A stretch of 64,000 nucleotides of DNA from Streptomyces sp. NBC_01478 (GTDB taxonomy: Bacteria; Actinomycetota; Actinomycetes; Streptomycetales; Streptomycetaceae): contig NZ_CP109444.1 in assembly GCF_036227225.1 (NCBI RefSeq), positions 2,585,501-2,649,500 of the forward strand, in the 5' to 3' direction. Positions 18,593 through 29,522 of the stretch are shown here, piece after piece. A model generated the notes under the pieces. The model was not told the origin of the DNA and did not search any database. It saw only the letters and a program-made list of their open reading frames with translations. Both the position numbers and the translations under genes were made by a program. Each line of letters starts with the position of its first letter. Position 1 is the first letter of the stretch.

Positions 18593-19544
18593 ACGGCATC
18601 CCCCTGCTTCTTGCCGGCCTTCTTGGCGGACTTCTTCTTGGCGGGCTTCGGGTCGGGCAGCTCGTCCGGCACGACCATCGTGCCGATGCCCTCGTCGGTG
18701 AAGATCTCCAGCAGGATCGAGTGCTGGACCCGGCCGTCGATGACGCGGGCGGTGGTCACGCCGTTGCGCACGGCGTGCAGACAGCCCTCCATCTTCGGCA
18801 CCATCCCGGAGCTCAACTCCGGGAGCAGCTTCTCCAGTTGGGAGGCGGTGAGGCGGCTGATCACCTCGTCGCTGTTGGGCCAGTCCTCGTAGAGACCCTC
18901 GACGTCCGTGAGGACCATGAGGGTTTCGGCCCCCAGCGCAGCAGCGAGTGCCGCAGCCGCCGTATCGGCATTGACGTTGTAGACATGTCCGTCGTCCTCG
19001 CTCCTCGCGATCGACGAGACGACCGGGATACGGCCGTCGGCGAGCAGTGCCTCGATCGCGCCGGTGTCGATCGCGGTGATCTCGCCCACCCGCCCGATGT
19101 CGACCAACTCCCCGTCGATCTCGGGCAGATGCTTGGTGGCGGTGATGGTGTGCGCGTCCTCGCCGGTCAACCCGACGGCGAGCGGCCCGTGTTGGTTGAG
19201 CAGCCCGACCAACTCGCGCTGCACCTGCCCCGCGAGCACCATCCGTACGACGTCCATGGCGTCCTCGGTGGTGACGCGCAGGCCGGCCTTGAACTCGCTG
19301 ACGATGCCGTGCCGGTCGAGGGCGGCGCTGATCTGCGGGCCGCCGCCGTGCACGACGACGGGCTTGAGGCCCGCGTGGTGCAGGAACACGACGTCCTGCG
19401 CGAACGCGGCCTTCAGGTCCTCGTCGATCATGGCGTTGCCGCCGAACTTGATGACGACGGTCCTGCCGTTGTGCCGGGTCAGCCAGGGCAGCGCCTCGAT
19501 GAGGATCTGTGCCTTGGGCAGCGCGGTGTGCTTGCGGGTAGTGC

Positions 19545-19548
<4 letters not shown>
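18589..19548 (-). CDS. argB: Acetylglutamate kinase
   Basis: 319 aa. Amino-acid-kinase fold with VIKFGGNAM near the N-terminus, [11 protein letters not shown] and [12 protein letters not shown]. It phosphorylates N-acetylglutamate, the usual arginine-inhibited control step. The last 20 residues are a Lys/Ala-rich tail ([15 protein letters not shown]) beyond the conserved core. It overlaps argD and argJ by 4 bp each. Confidence 0.97.
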
Positions 19549-21780
<2,232 letters not shown>

Positions 21781-21850
21781 AGGGCCATGGGTATGAGGAG
21801 TGGTCCGTGACGGCTGTGGTCGGGTAGCCGGAGACCATTACTGATCCCCG

Positions 21851-21893
<43 letters not shown>

Positions 21894-21927
21894 AAGCAAG
21901 CCACGCGGGCTTCGCAGGTCAGCAGGG

Positions 21928-22812
21928 TCATGTGGCCCGTCTGCCGTCGCTAGCGTGGTGCTGGCGGTGGCATTCGGAGTGCACGAGGCGAAGATTGTTC
22001 CGCTCGTCCGTGCCGCCGTCTCGCCGGTAGGTGAAGTGATGCTTGTGGAGCATCTTCTTCGAGGCCGCGAACCAGTTGATCCACTCGCGTGGACTGTCCG
22101 GTTCGTACTCGGCTCCGACGATCAGCGCCTGTTTGCAGAGAGGACAGAGCCCCTGCTGCCGGACCGCCAGCACAAGACTCGTCTTGTCCATCGGCGGCGG
22201 CGCTTTCCTGCGACGGCGGTCCCGCCAGTACTCAACCAGAGCGGGGTCGTCCGGAGACGCCGAGCCCTTGACCGGGTAGTGGCGGACGATGCCGGTCCAG
22301 GCGAACTTGATGAGGAAGGCCCCGCTGTCGCGGTCGCCGAACACCCACCGGTCTCGCCGGGACGGGTGGAACCTGCCGAAGTACCGGTCCACGACCCAGT
22401 ACCTCGATTTGTTGCGGTGACGACGCCTGGCCCATTTGAAGGTCAGCCGCCACATGTAGTGATCCAGCGACGAGAACGTCGTCGTGGACGCCACCGCCCG
22501 GTAGTAGGCCGCCCAACCGCGAACGATCGGGATCAGCCTGCGCAACACAGCCTCGGCATTCGCCCCATGCAGGGCTCGAACCTCGGTCCGCAGTCGCGCC
22601 CGGAGCCTCTTGCAGGCTGCGGTGCTCGGTTTGATGATCAGCTTTCCGCCCGTTCGGCGGACGGTGAAGCCGAGGAAGTCGAACCCCTCATCGAGGTGAA
22701 CGACCTTGGTCTTCTCCTCGTTGAAGCGAAGACCTCTCGGCTCCAGCCAGTCCTCCAGCCGAGCCCTGACCTGGTGCACCTGTTCCTCGTCGTGGCAGAG
22801 CACGACGAAGTC
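21928..22812 (-). pseudogene. ltrA: Intron reverse transcriptase/maturase, C-terminal part
   Basis: About 294 residues starting with the second Asp of YADD: DFVVLCHDEEQV. Then come RT motifs (GFDFLGFTVRR), the maturase X domain (IVRGWAAYYRAVASTTTFSSLDHYMWRL) and a C-terminal HNH endonuclease (CPLCKQALI ... HKHHFTYRRDGGTDERNNLRLVHSECH). The N-terminal part lies 3.4 kb away at 26240-27115, separated by the RIT element. An internal start MLCHDEEQ could express a fragment without RT activity. Confidence 0.9.
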
Positions 22813-22855
22813 GTCGGCTTATGCCGTGTGCCGGGTTATGCCGACTGCGGCGGCG
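22813..22855 (+). repeat. RIT left inverted repeat
   Basis: Begins GTCGGCTTATGCCGTGTGCC and ends TGCGGCGGCG. It is the exact reverse complement of 26177-26219 over 43 bp, and similarity goes on a further 5 bp with one mismatch. TTATGCCG occurs twice inside. Confidence 0.95.
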
Positions 22856-22972
22856 ACAGCGTGACGGACCTGGGGTCTGGTTTCGAAAGCTTCAGCATAA
22901 CCGGCGGCCTCTGCCCGAGGCGGCTCGTATCCCTGTCTGAGCAGGCGAGTTACCTGCAGACAGGAGAAGGCC

Positions 22973-24205
22973 ATGGATGCGATCGGAGAGCGGCGCCGTG
23001 GGCCGGTGCCGTTGGTGGTGACGGGGCCATTGGCTCCGTACGAGTCGCTGGTGCGTACGGAGTTGGCGTCCCGAGGGTATGCGGAGTCGTCGGTGAGGGA
23101 CGCGGTGCTCATGATGCGGCGCCTGAGCCTGTGGATGGACCGGCGTGAGCTCGCCGTGGCTGGGCTGTCGGCGTCGAGGGTGGAGGAGTTTCTGGCCTTC
23201 CGGCGGGCGGTGTGCTCCTCCGAGCCGGTGGCCCGGCGGTCTCTGGGGGCAGTGATCAAGGTGCTGCGGCACATCGGCGCGGTTCCGGTTCCGGTCGAGG
23301 CCGGCGGCGACGCGGTGCAGGAGGTGCTGGCGGACTACGGTGCCTACCTGCGCGGGGAGCGGGGCCTGGCGGACGAGTCGGTCCGCTGCTACTGCGGCCA
23401 GGCCCGCAAGTTCCTTGCTGCGCTGCCGGATCCGCTGGACGACTCGCTGGCTCGGCTGGATGCCGCGCAGGTGACCGCGTTCATGGTGCGGCACGCCGCG
23501 GACGCCGAGAGCGTGTGGTCGGCGAAAGCCCTGGTGACCGCGGTCCGCTCGCTGCTGCGCTACCTGCACGTGGACGGCCGGATCCCGGCACCGCTGACCG
23601 GGTCGGTTCCCGCGGTGGCGGGCTGGCGGCTCGGTTCTCTGCCCCGTGGACTGGAATCACAGCAGGTGTCCGCGCTGCTGTCCGGACCGGACCCGGAGAG
23701 CGCGGCGGGACGGCGGGATCGGGCAGTGCTGACAGTGCTCGCCCGTCTCGGGCTGCGCGGCGCGGAAGCCGCCGCCCTCCAGCTGAGCGACATCGACTGG
23801 CACGCGGGTGAGATCGCAGTGCGGGGCAAGGGCTCCCGCGTCGAGCGGCTGCCACTGACGCCCAAGGTCGGCGAGGTGCTCGCGGACTACCTGATGAAAG
23901 ACCGTCCCCGGTGTTCGGCCACGGCCGTGTTTCTCACCGCCCGGGCTCCCTATCAGGCACTGACCGGAGCTTGTATCCGGGCGATCATGGGGCGGGCCTG
24001 CGAGAGGGCCGGACTGCCGCGGCTGGGAGCCCACCGGCTCCGCCACACCCTGGCCACCACCATCCTGCGGGCCGGGGCCCCGCTGCCCGAGGTCGGCCAA
24101 GTGCTCCGTCACCGCAGCCAGTTGAGTACCACCATCTACGCGAAAGTCGACCATGAAGCCCTGCGGTCCCTGGCCCAGACGTGGCCGGAAGGCGGTGCCC
24201 GGTGA
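22973..24205 (+). CDS. Tyrosine recombinase 1 of RIT trio
   Basis: 410 aa, ATG with AGGAGAAGG upstream. N-terminal SAM-like core-binding domains (about 1-220), then a catalytic domain with Arg in LGLRGAEAAAL, Lys in RGKGSRVERL, HRLRHTLATTIL, His in LRHRSQLSTT and the Tyr in TIYAKVDH. All catalytic residues are present, so it looks active. It overlaps the second recombinase by 4 bp (GTGA). Confidence 0.93.
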   Translation: MDAIGERRRGPVPLVVTGPLAPYESLVRTELASRGYAESSVRDAVLMMRRLSLWMDRRELAVAGLSASRVEEFLAFRRAVCSSEPVARRSLGAVIKVLRHIGAVPVPVEAGGDAVQEVLADYGAYLRGERGLADESVRCYCGQARKFLAALPDPLDDSLARLDAAQVTAFMVRHAADAESVWSAKALVTAVRSLLRYLHVDGRIPAPLTGSVPAVAGWRLGSLPRGLESQQVSALLSGPDPESAAGRRDRAVLTVLARLGLRGAEAAALQLSDIDWHAGEIAVRGKGSRVERLPLTPKVGEVLADYLMKDRPRCSATAVFLTARAPYQALTGACIRAIMGRACERAGLPRLGAHRLRHTLATTILRAGAPLPEVGQVLRHRSQLSTTIYAKVDHEALRSLAQTWPEGGAR

Positions 24206-25131
24206 CCACGCTTCGACAGCACGCACAGGAGTACCTGGCCATGCGCCGACGGCTGGGATTCAAGCTGACCACCTTCGGCGAGAAGCTGATGAGCTTCATT
24301 AACTACCTGGAGGACACAGGCGACACCGTCCTGACCACCCGGTCTGCGCTCGTCTGGGCCACGGATACGCCCCGCAGCAGCGACGAAGTGCACTGGAGCC
24401 GGCGGCTGATGGTCGTGAGGATCTTCGCCCGGCACCTGAAGACCCTGGAACCGGCGACCGAGATCCCGCCCGATGACGCCCTGCCGCACCACTACCGGCG
24501 CATCACCCCGCACCTGTTCACCCCCGCCGAGCTGGACCGCTTGCTCGCGGCGACGAGTGCCCTGAGCTCGGCCTTCCGGGCCCTCACCTGGCACACTTTC
24601 ATCGGCCTGCTGGCCGTGAGCGGCCTGCGCACGTCCGAAGCCTGCGGCCTGGACCGCACCGACGTCGACCTCACTGGTGGTCTTCTCACCGTGAGGGAGA
24701 CGAAGTTCGGCAAGTCGAGGCAGGTCCCGGTGCATGCCAGCACGGTCACGGCACTGCGGAGGTATGCCCGGCAACGTGATCTCCAGCGGCCCGCCCCGAG
24801 CACGGCGGCCTTCCTGGTCTCCACCCGCGGCACCCGGCTCGACTCCCACAACCTCCCGCGCACCTTCGTCAAACTACTGTCCGCGGCGGACATCACCGCA
24901 GGTGAAGGCCGCCGCAGGCCCCGATTGCACGATCTTCGCCACACCTTCGCGACCACGACCTTGCTGCAGTGGTACCGCGACGGCGCGGACGTCCAGGCGA
25001 AGCTCCCACTGCTGACCACCTACCTCGGTCACGCCGACCCGAAGTCCACCTACTGGTATCTCTCCGGCTCCCCGGAACTCCTATCCCTGGCCGCGGCCCG
25101 CCTGGAGCACAGCTTCGGAGGCCGGCCGTGA
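24202..25131 (+). CDS. Tyrosine recombinase 2 of RIT trio
   Basis: 309 aa, GTG start in a 4-bp overlap. Catalytic set: Arg in SGLRTSEACGL, Lys in ETKFGKSRQVPV, LHDLRHTFATTTLL, His in YLGHADPKSTYWYL with the nucleophile Tyr. It is shorter than its partners and lacks part of the N-terminal domain. It probably works with the other two in one recombination complex. Confidence 0.92.
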   Translation: MTTLRQHAQEYLAMRRRLGFKLTTFGEKLMSFINYLEDTGDTVLTTRSALVWATDTPRSSDEVHWSRRLMVVRIFARHLKTLEPATEIPPDDALPHHYRRITPHLFTPAELDRLLAATSALSSAFRALTWHTFIGLLAVSGLRTSEACGLDRTDVDLTGGLLTVRETKFGKSRQVPVHASTVTALRRYARQRDLQRPAPSTAAFLVSTRGTRLDSHNLPRTFVKLLSAADITAGEGRRRPRLHDLRHTFATTTLLQWYRDGADVQAKLPLLTTYLGHADPKSTYWYLSGSPELLSLAAARLEHSFGGRP

Positions 25132-26117
25132 GCGACCTCGCACCCCTGCTACAGGGCTTCTTCACCGACAAGCTGATGCTTCAGCTCCAGGCCAGCCCGC
25201 ACACCATTGCGGCCTACCGCGACACCTTCACCCTCCTGCTCGGCTTCGCCGAGCGGCGCACCGGCCGACCGCCGACCCGCTTGAGCATCGCCGACCTGGA
25301 CGCACCGACGATCGGCGCGTTCCTCCAGCATCTGGAAACCGTCCGCGGCAACACGGCGGCGACCCGCAACGTCCGTCTCGCCGCGATCCGCTCGTTCTTC
25401 CGCTACGCGGCCCTGCGGGCGCCCGAGCATGCGGCGGTGATCCAGCGGGTGCTGGCGATTCCGCCCAAACGCTTCGACCGGGCCATCGTCAACTACCTCA
25501 CCACCACGGAGACCGACGCTCTGGTCGCAGCACCGGACCGCACCACCTGGACCGGACGTCGTGACCATGCGCTGCTCCTGACCGACGTCCACACCGGACT
25601 GCGCGTCAGCGAGCTGACCCGTCTCACGCTTCAGGACATCCATCTGGGCTCCGGCCCCCATCTGCGCTGCCACGGCAAGGGACGCAAGGACCGGTGCACC
25701 CCGCTGACCAGCGACACCGTCAAGGTGCTCAAGACCTGGCTGAAGGAGCGAGGCGGCGAGCGAGGAGATCCGCTGTTCCCGACCCGCCGCGGCACTCCGC
25801 TCAGCCGAGACGCCGTCGAAGCCCTCGTCACCAAGCACACGCGGACCGCCGCAGTCACCTGCCCGTCCCTGGCCGACAAGCACGTCACCCCGCACACCCT
25901 GCGGCACAGCACCGCAATGGCACTTCTCCACGCGGGAGTTGACGTCTCCGTGATCGCCCTCTGGCTCGGCCACGAATCAACTGAAACCACGCAAATCTAT
26001 CTGCACGCCGACATGAGCATCAAAGAACGTGCGCTCGCGCGCACGGCTCCCGCCGGCAGCACGCCCGGACGTTTCACCGCTCCGGACAACCTGCTGGCGT
26101 TCCTCCAGACGCTTTGA
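25128..26117 (+). CDS. Tyrosine recombinase 3 of RIT trio
   Basis: 329 aa, GTG start overlapping recombinase 2 (GTGA). XerC/D-like layout: N-terminal core-binding domain (about 1-110) and catalytic domain with Arg in TGLRVSELTRL, Lys in CHGKGRKDRCTPL, HTLRHSTAMALL, His in LGHESTETTQIYL and the Tyr. The gene ends 59 bp before the right inverted repeat. Confidence 0.93.
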   Translation: MSDLAPLLQGFFTDKLMLQLQASPHTIAAYRDTFTLLLGFAERRTGRPPTRLSIADLDAPTIGAFLQHLETVRGNTAATRNVRLAAIRSFFRYAALRAPEHAAVIQRVLAIPPKRFDRAIVNYLTTTETDALVAAPDRTTWTGRRDHALLLTDVHTGLRVSELTRLTLQDIHLGSGPHLRCHGKGRKDRCTPLTSDTVKVLKTWLKERGGERGDPLFPTRRGTPLSRDAVEALVTKHTRTAAVTCPSLADKHVTPHTLRHSTAMALLHAGVDVSVIALWLGHESTETTQIYLHADMSIKERALARTAPAGSTPGRFTAPDNLLAFLQTL

Positions 26118-26176
26118 GTCGGAGACCACTGGTTATGCCGACCGCTCTGAGGCAGGCACAGGGCTCGTCATGCTGC

Positions 26177-26219
26177 CGCCGCCGCAGTCGGCATAACCCG
26201 GCACACGGCATAAGCCGAC
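26177..26219 (-). repeat. RIT right inverted repeat
   Basis: Begins CGCCGCCGCAGTCGGCATAA and ends CATAAGCCGAC, the exact reverse complement of 22813-22855. Unlike the left end, 20 further bp separate it from the interrupted gene. Confidence 0.95.
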
Positions 26220-26248
26220 CTATGCCGAGTTCGGCATAGGTCGGCATA
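26211..26248. repeat. Palindrome at the RIT right junction
   Basis: TAAGCCGAC-CTATGCCGA-GT-TCGGCATAG-GTCGGCATA. The inner 9-bp arms are perfect and the outer arms differ at one position. Half of the outer right arm is intron maturase sequence, half of the left arm is inverted repeat. It looks like a strand-exchange core present at only one end. Confidence 0.7.
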
Positions 26249-27115
26249 CCTCACCAGCACCGGAGTGCCTGGCATCGCGCCCGGCTCACGCCCGGCCCGA
26301 ACCGTGTATTGGCACCCTGCGGCCTGTTCCAGTCCGTGCAGAGCAACATTCATCAACAGCGGGCTGATCACACCGCCTTGAGGAGTTCCCTCCTCGGTCG
26401 GTGCGAACCGGCCGCGGTCGATTACGCCCGCCTTCAGCCAGCCGCGGATCAGATCCCTGGCGGGGAACTGGCCGAGCATGGTCATGAGGTGGTCGTGGTC
26501 GATGCGGTCGAATGCCGCTGACAGGTCCGCGTCCAGGACCCATAGACGCTTCGGGTTCTTGCCCTTCACCGTCCAGAAGATCGAGGTAATCGCGTCCTGG
26601 CAGCTGCGGCCAGGCCGAAAGCCATACGACTTCGGCTCGAACCGCGCCTCCCACTCGGGTTCCAGCGCGTTCTTCACGCGGGCCTGGAGGACCCGGTCAC
26701 GGATGACCGGGATGCCGAGTGGCCGCTGTTTCCCATTGCTCTTCGGGATGAACACTCGCCTGACCGGCCTGGCCTTCCAGGGCTTCGACGACCGATGGAT
26801 CTCGGCCGCCAGCGTGCCTCTCGCCTTGGGCGTGAGGGCTCGTTCCCCGTCGATGCCAGCGGTCATGCGACCACTGCTCTGCTGCGTCACCCGCTTCACG
26901 CTGATCAGCGTGTTGCTGCGGCTTCGCAGCATGAGCTTCTGCAAGTTGCGGACCTTCCTGAGGTCCCCGTCCTGCGTTGCCTTGAAGATCCTCTGCCTCA
27001 GCCGCCGTACGTTCTCCTCGCAGGTGGCCCAGTCGATGCCGTGCCAGTCGAGTAAGTCGTCCTCGGGTCCGTTCACCGCAGGCGAGGACGTCACGACAGG
27101 TGCCGTGATCTCCAT
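26240..27115 (-). pseudogene. ltrA: Intron reverse transcriptase/maturase, N-terminal part
   Basis: 292 residues from ATG 27115. RT motifs are in order: KPWKARPVRRVFIPKSNGKQRPLGIP, FEPKSYGFRPGRSCQDAI, VLDADLSAAFDRIDHDHL, EEGTPQGGVISPLLMNVALHGLE, and the truncated VLVRYAD. The frame then runs about 24 codons into the RIT inverted repeat before stopping. Together with the distal part it makes 586 aa, the expected size of an HNH-bearing maturase. Confidence 0.9.
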
Positions 27116-27785
27116 GTTCGCCTCCGGTGTCTAACTTGTCCCTCGGTTCGAGCGTCCTTGCAGTGGTGACTTCAAAGGCTCACCTGATCCACGTGGGCGC
27201 CCTTTCGGGCCGGGCCACCAGGGCCCGTATCCGGCGAGTTATGCGGGAGCGGGTGAAGGTCCCGATCTCCCGGTTTCCTCTGGCCTTTCGGCCTGCCGGC
27301 CTTCGCTTCTTGGATCTTCCTTCTCCCGCCGGGGACTTCAGCCTTCCTTGCGGTCGGCCTACCAAGCCGAGGCTCGGACCCCGTCGGGGTTTCCACGTTC
27401 CGCACCAGTGAGACGCGGCTGGGGTGGGCGCCCCCTCTACCCCGGGACCAGCGGTGTCCTCCCTCCAGGCTCAGTTACCCGGAGGTCGCTTGGTGCCTTG
27501 CAGCACCGGGTCCTGTGACCGCCGCCAACACGCCATCGACGCGGTCTTAAAGTCACGAGGCATCATCGAGGGTTCACTTGCGTTCGCCCGTCCAGCCTTC
27601 CCCTCACCTGTTGCACCCCGATGGCCGGGACGCCCTTGGGCTTGAACGCTCCGCTTCACACCCCGCCGTTACCAGCGACGCATGGGAGCGCGGGGACGGG
27701 CCCTGGACACTGGCCCGAAGTCCAGCCTCATCAACATCCCTTCATACGGCTGTCCTTACTTACTTGGTACGACCTCGTGTCGCAC
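27116..27785 (-). ncRNA. Group II intron 5' structured region (domains I-IV), no gene
   Basis: 670 bp between the maturase start and the GTGCG 5' end. Frames here have no recognisable protein and the length fits domains I-III plus the start of domain IV. Exon-binding sites were not assigned with confidence. Confidence 0.65.
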
Positions 27786-27907
27786 ACCGAGATTTTCAGT
27801 TGGCACATGGAGAGTGCTGGTTGGCACAGCTTGGCCCGGTAACGCTGTGTTGCGGTCGGTGCCGAAGAAGCGCCCCGTTGCCGGACGAGTGGTGCCGCCC
27901 CGGGTGA

Positions 27908-28190
27908 GTGGGCGAGGCGACGATTGCGAAGATCCCGTCGGATTCAAGTCATCCGGACCAGCTTGCGATGGCGTACGACAGAGACGTCGGGCTGCGGGAT
28001 CGGCTGAGGCTCGGGGATGACTGGGTACGTCGGTGGAGCTCGACACAGCAGGTGGGCGACGGCAGGGTTTGCCGGCCGATCCGGGATATGGCTCACGTAC
28101 CGGTGCTGTCGTCCCGGCCGATGCGGGGGTTCACGTGGCGAGCGAAGCAGCGGCACCGCCCCGGCCTGCCGCACCAGCGTCGCGGGTACC
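27908..28190 (+). pseudogene. Remnant, possibly TnsA-like transposase subunit N-terminus
   Basis: A codon-biased frame with RPMRGFTWRAKQRHRPGL resembles the N-terminal part of actinobacterial TnsA-like endonuclease proteins as I remember them. Beyond about 28190 the frame continues without family features, so a frameshift or deletion is likely. Identification rests on a short motif. Confidence 0.3.
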
Positions 28191-28334
28191 TCTCCTTCCC
28201 CGGCCTGCCGACCTTGACGGTGCCCCCGGTCCCTATGCCTGGCCCCGACACACCTCGAGTTCCGGCAGTCGCGTCGAGAGGCGTTCGCCATGTGCCCCCC
28301 AAGCCGCGGTCAGTACGGAAGGGCACACCGACCG

Positions 28335-28745
28335 CCTTGGACACCACAGGCTCTGTTCGAGGCAGGTCGACTGAGCGAGGCGCTGCCGGTCTACGAGGTC
28401 CTAGCTCATGAGTTCGACCTCCTCGGCGCGCAGGGTGCTGAGGACGCCCTGACCTGCCGCATCCAGGCCGCCCGTTGTCGGACCGGACTCGGCCAACACC
28501 AACGCGCACTGGGCGATCTCCAACGCGAACCGGCCCAGTTACGCGCCTACCGCGCACCCACGGACACCGTGGTCCTTGAGGTGCGCCTGCACGTAGGACT
28601 GTTGCTGCGCGATGTGCACCGCTTCGCGGAGGCGGTACAGGAGTTGGGCAGCCTGTACAACGACTTGGTAGGCGAGCACGGTCCGGATTCCGCCCTGGTG
28701 AACCAGGCGCGCGAGGCTCTCACCGGAATTCGTCGGCGGCCGTCG
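28335..28745 (+). pseudogene. Remnant of TPR tail of a Ser/Thr kinase-type protein
   Basis: About 137 residues (ALFEAGRLSEALPVYEVLAH ... EVRLHVGLLLRDVHRFAEAV ... LVNQAREALTGIRR) match the TPR-like C-terminal region found after kinase domains in Streptomyces. No kinase domain precedes it and no credible start exists, so it is read as a truncated gene. Confidence 0.45.
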
Positions 28746-28835
28746 GGCGGCCTCCATCTGACGAGGCCAGGGTGGCTTTGTATCTCAGTGTGGGAGTCGT
28801 GGGGTCCTATCCGGGATGCTGGGCATACGCTTGAG

Positions 28836-29522
28836 CTAGGCGCCACGGCCCGGGGCGATCAGACCCGTCTCGTAGGCGAAGACGACGGCCTGGACGCGGT
28901 CGCGCAGGTCCAGCTTCGACAGGATGCGGCCGACGTGGCTCTTGACCGTGGTCGGGCTGAGGAACAGCCGGGAAGCGAGTTCGGCATTACTGAGGCCCGT
29001 CGCGAGTAGGCGGAGCACCTCGAGCTCGCGCGGGGTCAGGTCGGACAGATCGCGGTGCGCGGCGATGGTCTGCGGTTCGTCGTGATGGGCGAACCGCTCG
29101 ATCAGCCGACGAGTGATTGCGGGCGCGAGGAGAGCGTCGCCGGTCTGCACCAGGCGTAAGGCGGAGACCAGATGTTCGGGGGTGACGTCCTTGAGCAGGA
29201 AGCCGCTGGCGCCGGCCGTGAGCGCGGCGTAGACGTAGTGGTCGAGGTCGTATGTGGTGAGGATGATGACCCGCGTTCCGGCCGGGCCGGCGTCGCCGAT
29301 GATGCGCCTGGTGGCCTCGATGCCGTCCATCTCGGGCATCCGGATGTCCATGAGGACGACGTCGGGCCGCGTACGGCGAACCGCTGCGACAGCCTCGGCC
29401 CCGTCGGCGGCCTCGGCCGTCACTTCGATGCCGTCCGCGGCCAGGATCATCTTGAAACCGGTGCGTACGAGGGCTTGGTCGTCGGCGATGACGGCGCGCA
29501 GCGGTGGTTGTTCCATGTTCAT
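28836..29522 (-). CDS. LuxR/NarL-family response regulator
   Basis: 228 aa. Receiver domain with phospho-acceptor Asp59 in VVLMDIRMPEMDG and Lys in GFLLKDVTPEHL. The C-terminal LuxR helix-turn-helix is DLTPRELEVLRLLATGLSNAELASRLFLSPTTVKSHVGRI. Its start overlaps the kinase stop (ATGA). It forms a pair with the upstream kinase and faces a divergent ABC exporter operon. Confidence 0.95.
   Translation of the reverse strand: MNMEQPPLRAVIADDQALVRTGFKMILAADGIEVTAEAADGAEAVAAVRRTRPDVVLMDIRMPEMDGIEATRRIIGDAGPAGTRVIILTTYDLDHYVYAALTAGASGFLLKDVTPEHLVSALRLVQTGDALLAPAITRRLIERFAHHDEPQTIAAHRDLSDLTPRELEVLRLLATGLSNAELASRLFLSPTTVKSHVGRILSKLDLRDRVQAVVFAYETGLIAPGRGA

Larger units (their letters stand above)
22813..26239 (+). 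mobile_element. RIT (recombinase in trio) element
   Basis: 3427-bp insertion holding three overlapping tyrosine recombinase genes and almost nothing else. It is bounded by 43-bp perfect inverted repeats (22813-22855 and 26177-26219). Both junctions share GTCGGC, so the boundary can slide six bases. Removing 22813-26239 joins TATGCCGAC to GACTTC and restores the intron YADD motif. Tandem trios with long inverted repeats are the defining layout of RIT elements. Confidence 0.85.
27786..28835. other. Degraded accessory DNA upstream of the intron
   Basis: 1050 bp with no intact gene. Two plus-strand fragments look like broken genes (27908-28190 and 28335-28745); the rest shows nothing I can support. 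Confidence 0.5.

Noticed and set aside
22973..26117. Tn554-type transposon (TnpA/TnpB/TnpC)
   Set aside because: In Tn554 the third protein is not a tyrosine recombinase; here all three have complete Arg-HxxR-Tyr catalytic sets and long inverted repeats, which fits a RIT element.
26118..26240. C-terminal extension of the intron RT N-terminal fragment (LCRTRHRSAYAVC...)
   Set aside because: It is read-through into the RIT inverted repeat, not maturase sequence.
27116..27785. Small hypothetical genes upstream of the maturase
   Set aside because: The stretch fits group II intron RNA domains I-IV; frames lack family similarity and good starts.
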